64,000 bases of DNA from Corynebacterium pelargi (GCF_014635485.1 NZ_BMCX01000002.1:270396-334395), one strand, 5' to 3'; shown: positions 34,987-44,354, counted from the first letter of the stretch. Notes: a model not told the origin generated them from the letters alone. Numbers and translations: made by a program.

Positions 34987-35863
34987 TAGCGTGCGTTCGT
35001 TGCACGCTTCTTTGAGATACACGCCCAACCCCAGGTAAGAGCGAAAATGATGAGCACGCCCGCGATCGAGGTGACGATGGAACCTTCAAAGCCCAACGTC
35101 CCGCCGGAGAAGAGCTCTCGTCCCTCGACTGGAGTCGATTCGAGGAAGGGCCCCTGGGGCTCGTTTCCTGAAGCTTCCACTCCGGAAACGAAGCCTTGGC
35201 TGAAGTTCCAAGCTGCGTGCGCGGTACCAACGAGCCACAAGCTTCCGCTTGGATAGTAGAGCAGGGCAAATACGAAACCGAAGATGATGCGGTTGATAAC
35301 AGGCATCGCCGACATGCCGGGATTGAGTGCGTGACCTGTGGCGAACATGAGGCTGGTGGTGATGATGGAGACTTTCCCGTTCCATAGTTTGGAGAAGAAA
35401 GGCATGAGGTAGCCGCGGTAAATGAGCTGCTCCCATGTGCCCTGGGCAGTGAAGAAAATGAGCGCCCCAAGGATTGCGCCGATCGCGGACTGGCCCAATA
35501 CCCAGCTCCATGTGGTGGCACCTAATGCTCGGATGATTACCGCGACGATGGCAAGAAGGCCGATGCCGAGCCCGATCCCTACGAAGACATCGCTTAGGGG
35601 CGGCCTTTGTTAAATCCCAATCACTCCCATGACAGCTTGGATGAATAAATCATGAGATAACCACCGCCGATGAGGGAAGCTCACATAGCTGCCGCTGAGG
35701 GGAGGTTGACGAGGTGGTTCTCGTCGTAGGGGAGGACGAGTCCAAAGAGTGCGGCGAAGATCCCGGGGATGATGGCGAATACGACAAAAGAAACAAGCAG
35801 CGGGTTTACGAATAGCCGGAGGTATCCCTTGTCGTTGATGTGTTGGAGATTACTTGCGCACAT
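34986..35863 (-). pseudogene. Broken CPBP-family intramembrane protease gene
   Basis: The N-terminal part (35863 to 35681) gives a helix LLVSFVVFAIIPGIFAALFG and ends at a TGA. Reading on gives ASLIGGGYLMIY, then a one-base shift to LFIQAVMGVIGI, a TAA, and QRPPLSDVFVGIGLGIGLL. It then runs open to the end with EQLIYRGYL, GHALNPG and HAAWN, the three CPBP motifs. EQ replaces the usual catalytic EE pair. Two nonsense codons and one frameshift mean it is probably inactive, although the 3' half could still be translated from a TTG at 35498 ahead of TetR. Confidence 0.7.
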
Positions 35864-35955
35864 GCGGTTGCCTTTCGTGGAAAGCGTTAGAACACATGGA
35901 AATGCCGGGTAGTAGGCATCGGCAAAGGGATTAGGGCCGGCAAATTCGGTTTAGT

Positions 35956-35967
35956 GTACATCTGTAC
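35956..35967. promoter_or_regulatory. Palindrome GTACA-TC-TGTAC, candidate TetR operator
   Basis: An inverted repeat of five bases with a two-base centre. It lies in the divergent gap between the CPBP/TetR genes and the single-pass membrane protein gene, about 100 bases before the latter. Confidence 0.4.
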
Positions 35968-36067
35968 TGTAAGCTACTTTTGCGTAAACGCCCTTAAGAA
36001 AAAGGAAGGCCACAGCCCCGTGAGTCATGTACCTCAGTCGCCACCCCGCACCGGAGGGAATGTCACT

Positions 36068-36619
36068 ATGCAGGTTGATAAGCCCACCCCACGCAAGCCG
36101 TGGCTGTGGGCGATAGTTCTTGTCGTCTCAATCGCCGCGCTCATGGCGCTCCCCAACGTGTTGTCTAATGCTTTGCCACCGGTTCACGAGACCGTTGAAA
36201 AAGAGGAACTCAAACTCGGAGACCCCTCAGACGGTGAATGGAACATACCCGTCAGCGGCGTGGTGTGCCAGGAAGTGCCGCTGAAACTCATCAAAACCTA
36301 CGACTGCGGTGGGGATGAGGTGGCAACTTCCGTGATAGAGACAACGGACAATCCTGATCTAGCGTTGCAGCGACTCACTCGTGCTGTCGCTAACTCTGAT
36401 CTTCCAACGGAAACTCCGCATCAGACCGGAAACGTCCGTGTCATCACTTTGGATTCAGAGCAAGCCAAAAATATCGGAAAGTACGGTCTTTCCGAGGGGC
36501 AGCAGATCACGGGAGCGTCCTTGACCCGTAAGGATCAGACAATCGTAGCGATTGTTACCGGTAGTCCACAGATGGGACATCAGATCGTTCAGACTCTTGA
36601 GAAAGCGAGTGCTCAGTGA
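36068..36619 (+). CDS. Single-pass membrane protein, unknown, paired with PrsW
   Basis: A 183-residue protein that I do not recognise. A short cytoplasmic start is followed by one helix (WLWAIVLVVSIAALMALPNV, ~residues 12-31). A ~150-residue extracytoplasmic domain then carries two cysteines (VVCQEV, YDCGG). The ATG at 36068 is preferred because GGAGGG lies nine bases upstream; a GTG at 36020 would add 16 residues. Its stop overlaps the PrsW start as GTGA. A bitopic protein coupled to a PrsW protease is a plausible substrate or partner (inference). Confidence 0.75.
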   Translation: MQVDKPTPRKPWLWAIVLVVSIAALMALPNVLSNALPPVHETVEKEELKLGDPSDGEWNIPVSGVVCQEVPLKLIKTYDCGGDEVATSVIETTDNPDLALQRLTRAVANSDLPTETPHQTGNVRVITLDSEQAKNIGKYGLSEGQQITGASLTRKDQTIVAIVTGSPQMGHQIVQTLEKASAQ

Positions 36620-37452
36620 CCAGTACATCATCTAAACCCGTCCCCTTTGTCATTCTCCTTGCCATCGGACTGATCTTGGGTACTGGCGTCATTGCGCTTA
36701 ATCTGTTTGGAAATTACAACGTCAGCCCAGTCGGATTGTGGATCGGACTCGCCTTCTCGGCGGCTTATGTAGCTGTCTTGCTGCTCATTTTCGTTCTCAT
36801 GAAGATCCTTCCACCCAAGCCCTGGGTATGGTTGCCCATCGCCTTTTGGTGGGGTGCTGGGGCGAGCATGGGATTCGTCATGATCTCAGGTGATGGCGTC
36901 ACCAATCTTTTTGAACAACTTGGACTTCCAATCTTCACTGTGTCGCTTGCAGGTGCATGGCCGGAGGAAATCGGTAAAGGAGTAGGAACCCTCCTGATTC
37001 TTCTGTGCATTCCCGCCCTCAAGCGTCAGTGGCATGGACTCGCTGTAGGTGCTTTCGTGGGATTGGGCTTCGTCGTCATTGAAAATATTGGTTATGGAGT
37101 AACTGGTGGGATACTCAACCCCATCTCGGATGCAGTCGGTGTGAGCAAGGTTTGGCTCGCCCGCACGGTTGCAGGACCCATGCTGCACGCAATCTTTACG
37201 GGCATTGCTGGCTGGGGCATTGGCCTTGGGTTGTTCAGCCGTGACAAATCAACGAAGTGGCGCTGGGCCGTGGCATTGGGCTTCGTTTTCCTCGGTTTCT
37301 TCTGCCACTTCCTGTGGAATGCCTCGCCGTCCAATCTAACGGTCAATTACATGACCATGGGTGTGGCCGCACTCGTAGGCTATGGAACCTTCATTGTCTT
37401 GTTATTCCGTGCTCGCAAACTGCAGAAAAAGGCACTGGAACCAGCTTCTTAG
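36616..37452 (+). CDS. PrsW-family intramembrane metalloprotease
   Basis: A 278-residue protein with about eight helices and all PrsW motifs: AWPEEIGKG (~114-122), VIENIGYG (~154), LHAIFTGIAGWG (~190) and HFLWN (~230). In Bacillus subtilis PrsW performs site-1 cleavage of the anti-sigma factor RsiW. The GTG start overlaps the upstream membrane protein gene as GTGA. No sigma/anti-sigma pair is near, so the adjacent bitopic protein is the best local substrate candidate. It converges on nanA across a shared terminator. Confidence 0.88.
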   Translation: MTSTSSKPVPFVILLAIGLILGTGVIALNLFGNYNVSPVGLWIGLAFSAAYVAVLLLIFVLMKILPPKPWVWLPIAFWWGAGASMGFVMISGDGVTNLFEQLGLPIFTVSLAGAWPEEIGKGVGTLLILLCIPALKRQWHGLAVGAFVGLGFVVIENIGYGVTGGILNPISDAVGVSKVWLARTVAGPMLHAIFTGIAGWGIGLGLFSRDKSTKWRWAVALGFVFLGFFCHFLWNASPSNLTVNYMTMGVAALVGYGTFIVLLFRARKLQKKALEPAS

Positions 37453-37512
37453 TGTGTTCGGGGAAATGCTTAAAAGGTCTGTTTAGGGGCCCCGGTCTAT
37501 GAAACCATGACC

Positions 37513-37564
37513 CCTCAGGCAAAAACGCCCCAACCCTTTGCGAAACCGCTGTGGGGTTGGGGCG
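37513..37564. terminator. Bidirectional terminator between prsW-like and nanA; right copy of the bracketing repeat
   Basis: CGCCCCAACCC (37526-37536) pairs perfectly with GGGTTGGGGCG (37554-37564). AAAAA before it gives a U-tract for nanA. The first 42 bases are the intact counterpart of the decayed copy at 34233-34275. Confidence 0.88.
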
Positions 37565-37578
37565 GAGCCGTCGAAAAG

Positions 37579-38496
37579 CTAAAGCAAATCAGCGGCTTTC
37601 AAGATGCTCGCAATCGCTTCGCGGGAGGGGGCATCGTCGATCGGTGCCAGGGGAACAGACATTAAGTTGGATTCGAAGACGCCCATCAGCTCAAGCGCAG
37701 TCTTAAAAGAGCCCACACCTGCGGCCGGGCCAACCTTGGCAATGGGCTGGAATACGATCTCGAACAGCGCTGCCAAGCGATCTTGCTCGCGGCGAACGGT
37801 ATCCCACTGGCTTTCCTGAGCGGCCTTCCACATGCGTACATAACCATCGGGATCCACATTGCCTAGTCCTGGCACGCAACCATCGGCGCCGGCAAGAAAT
37901 GCCCCATCAACCACGGCCTCGTGCCCGGTGAGCAACACTAAGGGCGAGCCCGCGGCACGGTTGAGCGCCACCAAGCGGCGGAAGGATACGTCGTCACCGG
38001 AAGAATCCTTCACACCTGCAAGCACACCTTCGCGGCCGAGCTGCACCAGCATTTCGGGGATGAGCTTGGTGTGCACGCACACGGGAATGTCATAGGCCAG
38101 CACCGGCAGGGAGGTGGCTTGGGCAATGGCGCGGAAGTGCGCCTCTACTTCCATCGGCCCTGAAATTGCGTAGAAGGGCGCTGTGGCCACAACGGCATCC
38201 ACACCAGCTTGTTCCGCTTGGCGAACATGCTGAAGCACCCGGTTTACCTGCATATCAATCACACCGGCATACACCGGTACTCGGCCATCAACCTGCTTGA
38301 CCACTGCGCGAAGCACAGCGCCGCGATCTTCATCGCTTAAAAAGGCAACCTCGCCCGAGGACCCGAGGGCAAAAATGCCGTCGACGCCAGCGGTGATGAG
38401 TTTATCCACCAGCTTTTCAAGGGAGCCGAAGTCGATGCTGCGATCGACGTGGAGGGGAGTAAGCAGGGGAGGGATGATGCCCTTCGTGATCTTCAT
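37579..38496 (-). CDS. nanA: N-acetylneuraminate lyase (DapA superfamily)
   Basis: A 305-residue class I aldolase that would cleave sialic acid to N-acetylmannosamine and pyruvate. GSSGEVAFL, AYDIPV (Tyr) and AGVKDSSGD (Schiff-base Lys) are present. The DapA superfamily is broad. The substrate is inferred from siaEFGI upstream in the same operon and from nanK/nanE/nagA/nagB on the facing side. It starts 11 bases after the siaI-like gene and ends at a strong terminator. Confidence 0.88.
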   Translation of the reverse strand: MKITKGIIPPLLTPLHVDRSIDFGSLEKLVDKLITAGVDGIFALGSSGEVAFLSDEDRGAVLRAVVKQVDGRVPVYAGVIDMQVNRVLQHVRQAEQAGVDAVVATAPFYAISGPMEVEAHFRAIAQATSLPVLAYDIPVCVHTKLIPEMLVQLGREGVLAGVKDSSGDDVSFRRLVALNRAAGSPLVLLTGHEAVVDGAFLAGADGCVPGLGNVDPDGYVRMWKAAQESQWDTVRREQDRLAALFEIVFQPIAKVGPAAGVGSFKTALELMGVFESNLMSVPLAPIDDAPSREAIASILKAADLL

Positions 38497-38507
38497 GATT
38501 TGTCCTT

Positions 38508-39317
38508 TCAGAGCAGTGAGGGAGTAGCGGCGAGCAGGGTTGCGGTGTAATCCTGCTTGGGCTTGGCAAAGAGGTCTTCGGTGGGTTGTTCTTCGATGAT
38601 TTCACCGGCAAGCATCACGCACATCCGATCCGATACATAGCGCACGGTATTGATGTCGTGAGAGATAAACACCAGGCCGAGCCCTAATTCCTTGCGCAGG
38701 TCAGTGAGCAAATTCAAAACCTGGGCGCGCACGGATACATCGAGTGCGGAGGTTGGCTCATCGGCGATGATCAGATCGGGCTCCAAGGCAAGCGCACGGG
38801 CGATGGCCACGCGCTGGCGTTGGCCGCCGGAGATCTGCCTGGGCAGTACATCGAGTGCGGATTGTGGCAGGCCCACCAGGTCTAGCAGCGTGCGTACACG
38901 CTTGAGCCTGGAGGCATCGTTGCCAATGCCGTGGACCTTGAGCGGATCAATGAGTTGTTCTTTCACGCTCATTCTTGGGTTGAGCGCGGTGGCGGGATCC
39001 TGGAAGACCATCGATACCGCCCGCCCGAGCTCTTTGCGCTGCGCACCGCGGTGATTCAGTGTGGCACCTCGAAAGAGCACCTCGCCGCTGGTGGGTTTTT
39101 GCAGTCCCACCATGACCCTTGCCAGGGTTGATTTTCCGCAACCGGATTCGCCCACAATGCCGACTACTTCGCCGCGTCGCGCCACGAAGTTGATGTTCTT
39201 ATTGGCGTGCACCGTATCGGGTCGAAAGAGCTTGCCGGTACGGGTTTTATGCACCACATTGACGTCTTTAAGCTCGAGCGTTGGTGGCTTCCGGGTTTGA
39301 GCTAATGGCTGGCTCAT
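38508..39317 (-). CDS. siaI: ABC transporter ATPase (SiaI-like, OppF type)
   Basis: A 269-residue ATPase with GESGCGKST, QISGGQRQR and DEPTSALD intact, plus the C-terminal oligopeptide-transporter extension. It pairs with the ATPase half of the preceding fusion protein to drive uptake. The start overlaps the fusion gene as ATGA. In C. glutamicum the SiaEFGI system imports sialic acid; the same four-gene order with nanA is seen here. Confidence 0.88.
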   Translation of the reverse strand: MSQPLAQTRKPPTLELKDVNVVHKTRTGKLFRPDTVHANKNINFVARRGEVVGIVGESGCGKSTLARVMVGLQKPTSGEVLFRGATLNHRGAQRKELGRAVSMVFQDPATALNPRMSVKEQLIDPLKVHGIGNDASRLKRVRTLLDLVGLPQSALDVLPRQISGGQRQRVAIARALALEPDLIIADEPTSALDVSVRAQVLNLLTDLRKELGLGLVFISHDINTVRYVSDRMCVMLAGEIIEEQPTEDLFAKPKQDYTATLLAATPSLL

Positions 39318-41305
39318 TGGGTTACTCCTTCCGAACCGCGGGCGGCAAGTAGGGCATCGGTGGCGGCGAAGGTGTGACCGTCTTCGAGATCCACCGGCCT
39401 GAGGGTTGGGCGCTCGTCGACGCCAATGTTGTGGAATTGGGAGCGAGGAGCAAAGCGATCGCCGTGAACAAATTCCCGTGGGCTCGGCACTGTGCCGGGT
39501 ACTTGGTACAGGCGCTTTGCGCCAGACTCGATGGAAAGCACAGCGCCTAATAGGCCGCGGGTGTACTCGTGTTGAGGGTTCGCCAGCACGTCGCGGGTCT
39601 TGCCCTGTTCGACTACCTGGCCGGCGTACATCACAGTGATCTTGTGGGCGAGCTTGGCCACAAGTGCAAGATCGTGGCTGACGAAGATCATGGAGAAGCC
39701 AAGCTGTTCACGCAGCTCATTGAGTAGATCAACCACCTGGTGCTGCACCGTCACGTCGAGCGCTGTGGTGGGTTCATCTGCGATGAGCAAACGAGGGTTG
39801 CGTGTGAGCGCCATGGCGATGAGCACGCGCTGGCGCTGGCCACCGGAAAGCTCATGCGGGTAGCTCTTGAGCGTGCGCTTGGGATCTAAGCCCACCAGTT
39901 CGAGCAATTCCTCGGCGCTGCGCTTACCGCCGCGACGAATGAGCTGATTGAGCTGGGACTTAATCAACATCGATGGGTTTAATGAGCTCAAAGCATCTTG
40001 GTAAATCATGGCCATGTCGTGGCCGCGGAGTTGATTACGCTGCTCGGCGGAAAGCTCCAAAAGGTTCTTGCCATCGAAGAGGATTTCGCCTTCAATCCGG
40101 GCATTTTGAGGCAAAAGCCCCATGATCGCCATGGAGATCAAAGACTTACCGCAGCCAGATTCACCCACCAAGCCCATGGTTTGGCCAGGGGCGACATCGA
40201 AGCTGACGCGATCAACAATATTGACATCACCGTGGGCGTCGGGGAATGCGATGCTGAGGTCTTTTACTTGCAGAATCGGAGCTTCATTGCGGGTGTAATG
40301 CAAGCGGCGGTCGTCGGCAAGCTCTGCACTGCGCAGCTTGGCCAAAGAGCTATTCAGCGATGCCCGGGCCTCATCTTCGGATACCTGGCCAAGGGTGTTT
40401 TTGGTAGCCACCTGCTCGCCATCGGTGGTGGCTGCGGTGCGCTTGATGGTGGGAGATGCCATCGCATCGGTAAGACCTTCAGAAAGAATATTGAGCGCAA
40501 GCACCGTCAGCAGGATCATCAGGCCTGGGAAGAAGGTGGGCCACCAAGCGCCGGAAAGAAGGAGCTGCTTGCCGTCGGCGAGGATATTGCCCCAGGAAGG
40601 ATTCGGCGGCTTCACACCGGCGTTAATAAAGGAAAGCGAAGCCTCGAAAACGATGGCGTCTGCCACGAGCACCGTGGCGAACACGGCAATGGGTGCGACC
40701 GTATTGCGGGCAACATGCTTGATCAAGATATGGGGGACCCGAGCACCCATCACCTTGGCGGCAGAGACGTAATCCTCACCAAACTCAGCCAGGATATTTG
40801 CGCGAACCACACGGGAAAGCTGCGGGACGTACAAAAAGCCGATGGCCAGCACCAATACCGGCAAAGAATTGCCGAATACCGCGACGAATACCGCTGCCAA
40901 GGCGATGCCGGGGAAGCTCATAATGATGTCCAAGGCGCGCATCAGCACCTCGGATACGGCCTTGCCAGCGGTGGCGGCGATGGAACCTAATACCGCGGCC
41001 GCCAGCAACGCCACGCCAGTAGCGAGCAAGCCGATAATCAACGAGGAACGAGCACCATAGGCAACGCGGGCGAAAATATCGCGGCCGATGGCGTCGGTAC
41101 CAAACCAGTGAGTAGCAGAAGGCGACTGCACGGGCTTGGTGGATTCTAGCGGGCTGAATTGGGCAATGATGGGGGCAAAGATGGCAAGAAGTGCAATGGC
41201 AATTAAAAAGCCGAGGGCGATCTTTGAGGCGCGCGGCAGGTTGCGGAGGCCGCTGAAGCGCTGGCCGGCGCGTTGTTCGAGTGTATTGGTCAATGAACGT
41301 CGCAT
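39314..41305 (-). CDS. siaG: ABC transporter permease-ATPase fusion (SiaG-like)
   Basis: A 663-residue fusion. An N-terminal DppC-type permease (about 1-295, with a SINDAG-like FINAGVKPPNPSWGN loop) is followed by an OppD-type ATPase (about 340-660). The ATPase part carries GLVGESGCGKSLIS, ELSGGQRQR and DEPTTALD. Fusion of these two parts is a known feature of the corynebacterial sialic acid importer. It overlaps the upstream permease gene as TAATG and the downstream ATPase as ATGA. Confidence 0.9.
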   Translation of the reverse strand: MRRSLTNTLEQRAGQRFSGLRNLPRASKIALGFLIAIALLAIFAPIIAQFSPLESTKPVQSPSATHWFGTDAIGRDIFARVAYGARSSLIIGLLATGVALLAAAVLGSIAATAGKAVSEVLMRALDIIMSFPGIALAAVFVAVFGNSLPVLVLAIGFLYVPQLSRVVRANILAEFGEDYVSAAKVMGARVPHILIKHVARNTVAPIAVFATVLVADAIVFEASLSFINAGVKPPNPSWGNILADGKQLLLSGAWWPTFFPGLMILLTVLALNILSEGLTDAMASPTIKRTAATTDGEQVATKNTLGQVSEDEARASLNSSLAKLRSAELADDRRLHYTRNEAPILQVKDLSIAFPDAHGDVNIVDRVSFDVAPGQTMGLVGESGCGKSLISMAIMGLLPQNARIEGEILFDGKNLLELSAEQRNQLRGHDMAMIYQDALSSLNPSMLIKSQLNQLIRRGGKRSAEELLELVGLDPKRTLKSYPHELSGGQRQRVLIAMALTRNPRLLIADEPTTALDVTVQHQVVDLLNELREQLGFSMIFVSHDLALVAKLAHKITVMYAGQVVEQGKTRDVLANPQHEYTRGLLGAVLSIESGAKRLYQVPGTVPSPREFVHGDRFAPRSQFHNIGVDERPTLRPVDLEDGHTFAATDALLAARGSEGVTQ

Positions 41306-42270
41306 TAGATGCTCCTGATGCGCGGATTGACGAGGACGTAGAGCATGTCCACGATGATGTTGATAACGATGAAGGCGATGGCCACTGTGAGCGTGACGCC
41401 TTGGACGAGGAAGACGTCATTACGAGTGACACCGTCGAGAATGAGCTGACCCATCGCCTGGATATTGAAGATGATCTCGATGATCACCGCGCCACCCATG
41501 AGGTAGCCAACGCGCAAGCCCAGCACCGTGATTGGGGTGATAAGTGCATTGCGCAAGACGTTTCTGGAGATGACTTCCACCTTGGGCACACCTGAGCCGA
41601 TGGCGGTACGAACATAATCCTTATCCAGTTCTTCCACCATGGCCGTGCGCACCACGCGGGTAAGCGAACCCGCCACGGGTACGGCGAGGGCGAAGGCAGG
41701 AAGGAACATGTTGTTGATGTACGTGCCCGGATCCTGGCTAAAAGGCACCCACTTGGTAATCAGTGCTGGGAAAAATCCCCAACCACCAGGCACCGCGCCG
41801 ACCCACTGGATCAGCAAAATAGCCAACCAGAACGAAGGGGTTGCCAGGGCGGCGATCGATACGACGCGGATGACCTGATCTGGCCAACGGTCGCGATACA
41901 AAGCAGCGAGCACGCCGAATACGAGCGACAGCACGGCGGCGATGATCAGGCCTAAGAAGGTAAGTTGCAGCGTGATGGGGAAGGCCTTGGCGATGACCTC
42001 GGTGACCGGGGTGTTGCCGGTGGTGGTGCCGAGATCGCCGTGGAGCATATCTACCAAAAATCGGCCGTAGCGCACGAGGAGCGGGTCATTAAGACCGTGG
42101 GACTCTCGATATTCTTCGAGCGCATCCATGGAGGCGGCTTCGCCGAGGGCGAGGCGCGCCGGGTCGGCTGGGCTGAATGACATGATGAAAAAGACGAGGA
42201 ATGTCACGCCCAGGATCATCACGGGTAGCGCGAGGAGCCTTCTTCCTATGAGACGAAGGAGGTTGGACAT
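41305..42270 (-). CDS. siaF: ABC transporter permease (SiaF-like, DppB type)
   Basis: A 321-residue inner-membrane protein with six helices and the EAA-type loop near VRTAIGSGVPKVEVI. It is a DppB-family partner of the permease half of SiaG. It follows the binding-protein gene after about 70 bases and overlaps siaG by one base. The sialic acid substrate is inferred from the operon. Confidence 0.88.
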   Translation of the reverse strand: MSNLLRLIGRRLLALPVMILGVTFLVFFIMSFSPADPARLALGEAASMDALEEYRESHGLNDPLLVRYGRFLVDMLHGDLGTTTGNTPVTEVIAKAFPITLQLTFLGLIIAAVLSLVFGVLAALYRDRWPDQVIRVVSIAALATPSFWLAILLIQWVGAVPGGWGFFPALITKWVPFSQDPGTYINNMFLPAFALAVPVAGSLTRVVRTAMVEELDKDYVRTAIGSGVPKVEVISRNVLRNALITPITVLGLRVGYLMGGAVIIEIIFNIQAMGQLILDGVTRNDVFLVQGVTLTVAIAFIVINIIVDMLYVLVNPRIRSI

Positions 42271-42339
42271 TGTGGTTCTCCCGAAAGTTAAGGGGGCGAG
42301 CTTGGGATGCTGGTGCAGTGGTGACTGTGCTGGTGCTGG

Positions 42340-43962
42340 TTATTGCGTAGAGCCCACATCCAGGAATCGCAGGCCGGTCAGCGAAATCGGCTCAAAATTG
42401 ACAAGCGTGCCGGGGTTCCAAGCCGTGGGTGTCTTGCGGTGGAACAGCGGGTAGAGCGGCACTTCTTCGCTCAGCAGATCAAAGCACTGATTCCACCGTT
42501 GCTGCTGCTCCTTGGCGTCTTGGGTGTATAAGGCGCTATCGAGTAGCTGCTGCATCTTGGTGTAGGAGGGCTGGCCTTTCCAGTGCATACGCGATTCGGT
42601 CCACGTATCTCCCGAGTACCACCAGCGCATGAGCAGATCTGGGTCATTACCAAAGACGCTGGGATCGCCTGGGGCAATCACGACGTCGTAGGCATCGGGT
42701 TTGCCGTCGATGGTGTTGTACACATCGGAGGACTTCTTTTCAATGAAGTCGACCTCAACGCCAGTATCTTTGAGCGACTGGGCAATCAGCGGGGTGCACT
42801 TTTTTACCCAATCGTGGTCGGTGCACAGCATTCTGAGAGAACGCAATCCACTGTCTTGGAAGAGCTTGCGAGCCCGCTCTACGTCGTGGTCATACACCGT
42901 GGAGGCGCGATGATAATTGGGGTGATCTTTTTGCAAGAACGACGTGGGCTTGGTGGCTTGATCCAGCATCGCCACCTCAATGACCTTGTCCATATCAATC
43001 GCGTAGAGGAATGCCTGCCGATTGCGCAGATCGTGGAAGGGGTTTGAGGGGTCGTTGTTAAACATGGCGAATAACAAACCGAAGCCCTGCACGGATTCCA
43101 CTTTGCTGGTGGCCTTGAGCTGGGTAATAGAAAGGTAGGGCACCGAGTCGATGGCTTGTACCGATTCGGATTGGATGGCGTTGGAACGCGTCGAGGCATC
43201 GGGGATGACCTGCCAGACCATGTGCTTGGCTCGTGCCGGACGCGGGCCGTTGTAATCATCATTGCGCTCGAAGCGCACGGCCTTGGAGGTGCCACCGTTA
43301 TCGGTCATCTTGAAAGGACCGGTGCCAACAGGGTTGGCGTCGAAGCCCTCGGGATCTTCCTCCACCAGATTCTTGGGCACGATCTTGACCACGGAGAGGC
43401 GTTCGGGAAGCAGATTGACTGCCTTGCTTAATTGGATCGTGACCGAGGTTGGTCCACTTGGGGTGACCGATTCGATGAAGGGGATGAAGCTTGCGTAGAG
43501 GGACTTATTATCCGGGTTGAGTACGCGCTGGAAGGAGTAGGCCACGTCTTCGGCGCTCACTGCTTGGCCGTTGTGGAAGCGAGCACCTTTGCGTAGGTCC
43601 ACCTTGACGTTGGTGCTATCACCTTCGGGCATCACGCTTGCCAGTGCTGCGTAGACTTCGCCGCTGGCCGGGTCGATTTCGGTGAGCCCTTCGAGGGTGT
43701 GCCAGTTGGCTGCGATGGTGAGGGCTGATGTGGTGGTCATCGGGTCGTAGCCATTGGTGCCGAGTTCATAGGAGATGGCTGCGTCGATGGTGCCGTTGGG
43801 GTTGATGTCCTCCGGGCTGGCGGTGGGGAGATTGCCGAGGGTGACTCGATCTTTTGGTGCGCAGGCTCCGAGTGCTCCAGCGAGGGCTGCAGAGGAGGCG
43901 ATGGTGGCTGAGAGTTTGAAAAAGTCTCGCCTTGAGTACTGGCGACCTTGGAAAAATTCCAT
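42340..43962 (-). CDS. siaE: Solute-binding lipoprotein with Tat signal (SiaE-like)
   Basis: A 540-residue extracytoplasmic binding protein of the SBP_bac_5 (peptide/nickel) family. The ATG at 43962 gives a twin-arginine start YSRRDFFKLS and a lipobox LGAC, so the protein is probably exported folded by Tat and lipidated. AAAGGA sits about seven bases upstream; an earlier ATG has no such site and delays the signal. It is first in the operon siaE-siaF-siaG-siaI-nanA, which runs away from nanR. It captures sialic acid by analogy with C. glutamicum. Confidence 0.87.
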   Translation of the reverse strand: MEFFQGRQYSRRDFFKLSATIASSAALAGALGACAPKDRVTLGNLPTASPEDINPNGTIDAAISYELGTNGYDPMTTTSALTIAANWHTLEGLTEIDPASGEVYAALASVMPEGDSTNVKVDLRKGARFHNGQAVSAEDVAYSFQRVLNPDNKSLYASFIPFIESVTPSGPTSVTIQLSKAVNLLPERLSVVKIVPKNLVEEDPEGFDANPVGTGPFKMTDNGGTSKAVRFERNDDYNGPRPARAKHMVWQVIPDASTRSNAIQSESVQAIDSVPYLSITQLKATSKVESVQGFGLLFAMFNNDPSNPFHDLRNRQAFLYAIDMDKVIEVAMLDQATKPTSFLQKDHPNYHRASTVYDHDVERARKLFQDSGLRSLRMLCTDHDWVKKCTPLIAQSLKDTGVEVDFIEKKSSDVYNTIDGKPDAYDVVIAPGDPSVFGNDPDLLMRWWYSGDTWTESRMHWKGQPSYTKMQQLLDSALYTQDAKEQQQRWNQCFDLLSEEVPLYPLFHRKTPTAWNPGTLVNFEPISLTGLRFLDVGSTQ

Positions 43963-44091
43963 GAGGATCCTTTCAACGCTTCGCACTGTGCGTCTCGCAC
44001 CGAGTGTGGCTGAGACTGCTCAGTGCCGATAGCAAAAGTCGGCTAGAACACATCGTGAGCCCTGATGTGATCTTCGTGATTCCAGGGTACA

Positions 44092-44128
44092 TCAGACGTC
44101 TGACAAGTGAAAGGGCTTGTGTTAAGAT
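44092..44128 (+). promoter_or_regulatory. nanR promoter with 12-bp perfect palindrome on the -35
   Basis: TCAGACGTCTGA (44092-44103) is a perfect palindrome. It overlaps a -35 element CTGACA (44100-44105), with TAAGAT (44123-44128) 17 bases later. It lies between divergent siaE and nanR, so autoregulation by the GntR protein and control of both operons is likely. Confidence 0.6.
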
Positions 44129-44220
44129 TGTGAGTAGAAAAACCAAAGAATATGCCGTCTTGCAGTAGTGATGCTCAAGTATTGAGGTGTGTGGCTCAGC
44201 CTCGAAGAACCGGATGCAAG

Positions 44221-44249
44221 GTGATTGAACAAGAACGACGCTCAATCAC
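44221..44249. promoter_or_regulatory. Second inverted repeat in the siaE-nanR gap
   Basis: GTGATTGA and TCAATCAC are separated by 13 bases, within the ~220-base nanR leader. It could be a second operator or an RNA hairpin. The 392-base gap (43963-44354) shows no gene. Confidence 0.5.
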
Positions 44250-44354
44250 TTCAGTGCCGAAGGGGATCGAAAGCTCTACTCGCACCGCAATATCGAGGCA
44301 AAAAACCTGCACTACTGAGGGTGACACCGAAGCGCAGCTTTTCAAGGAGTAACG

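Noticed and set aside
38369..38376. Other GTCGAC sites as further copies of the dispersed 12-mer
   Set aside because: Sites such as 38369, 42744, 51838 and 54065 share only the six-base core and not the flanking bases.
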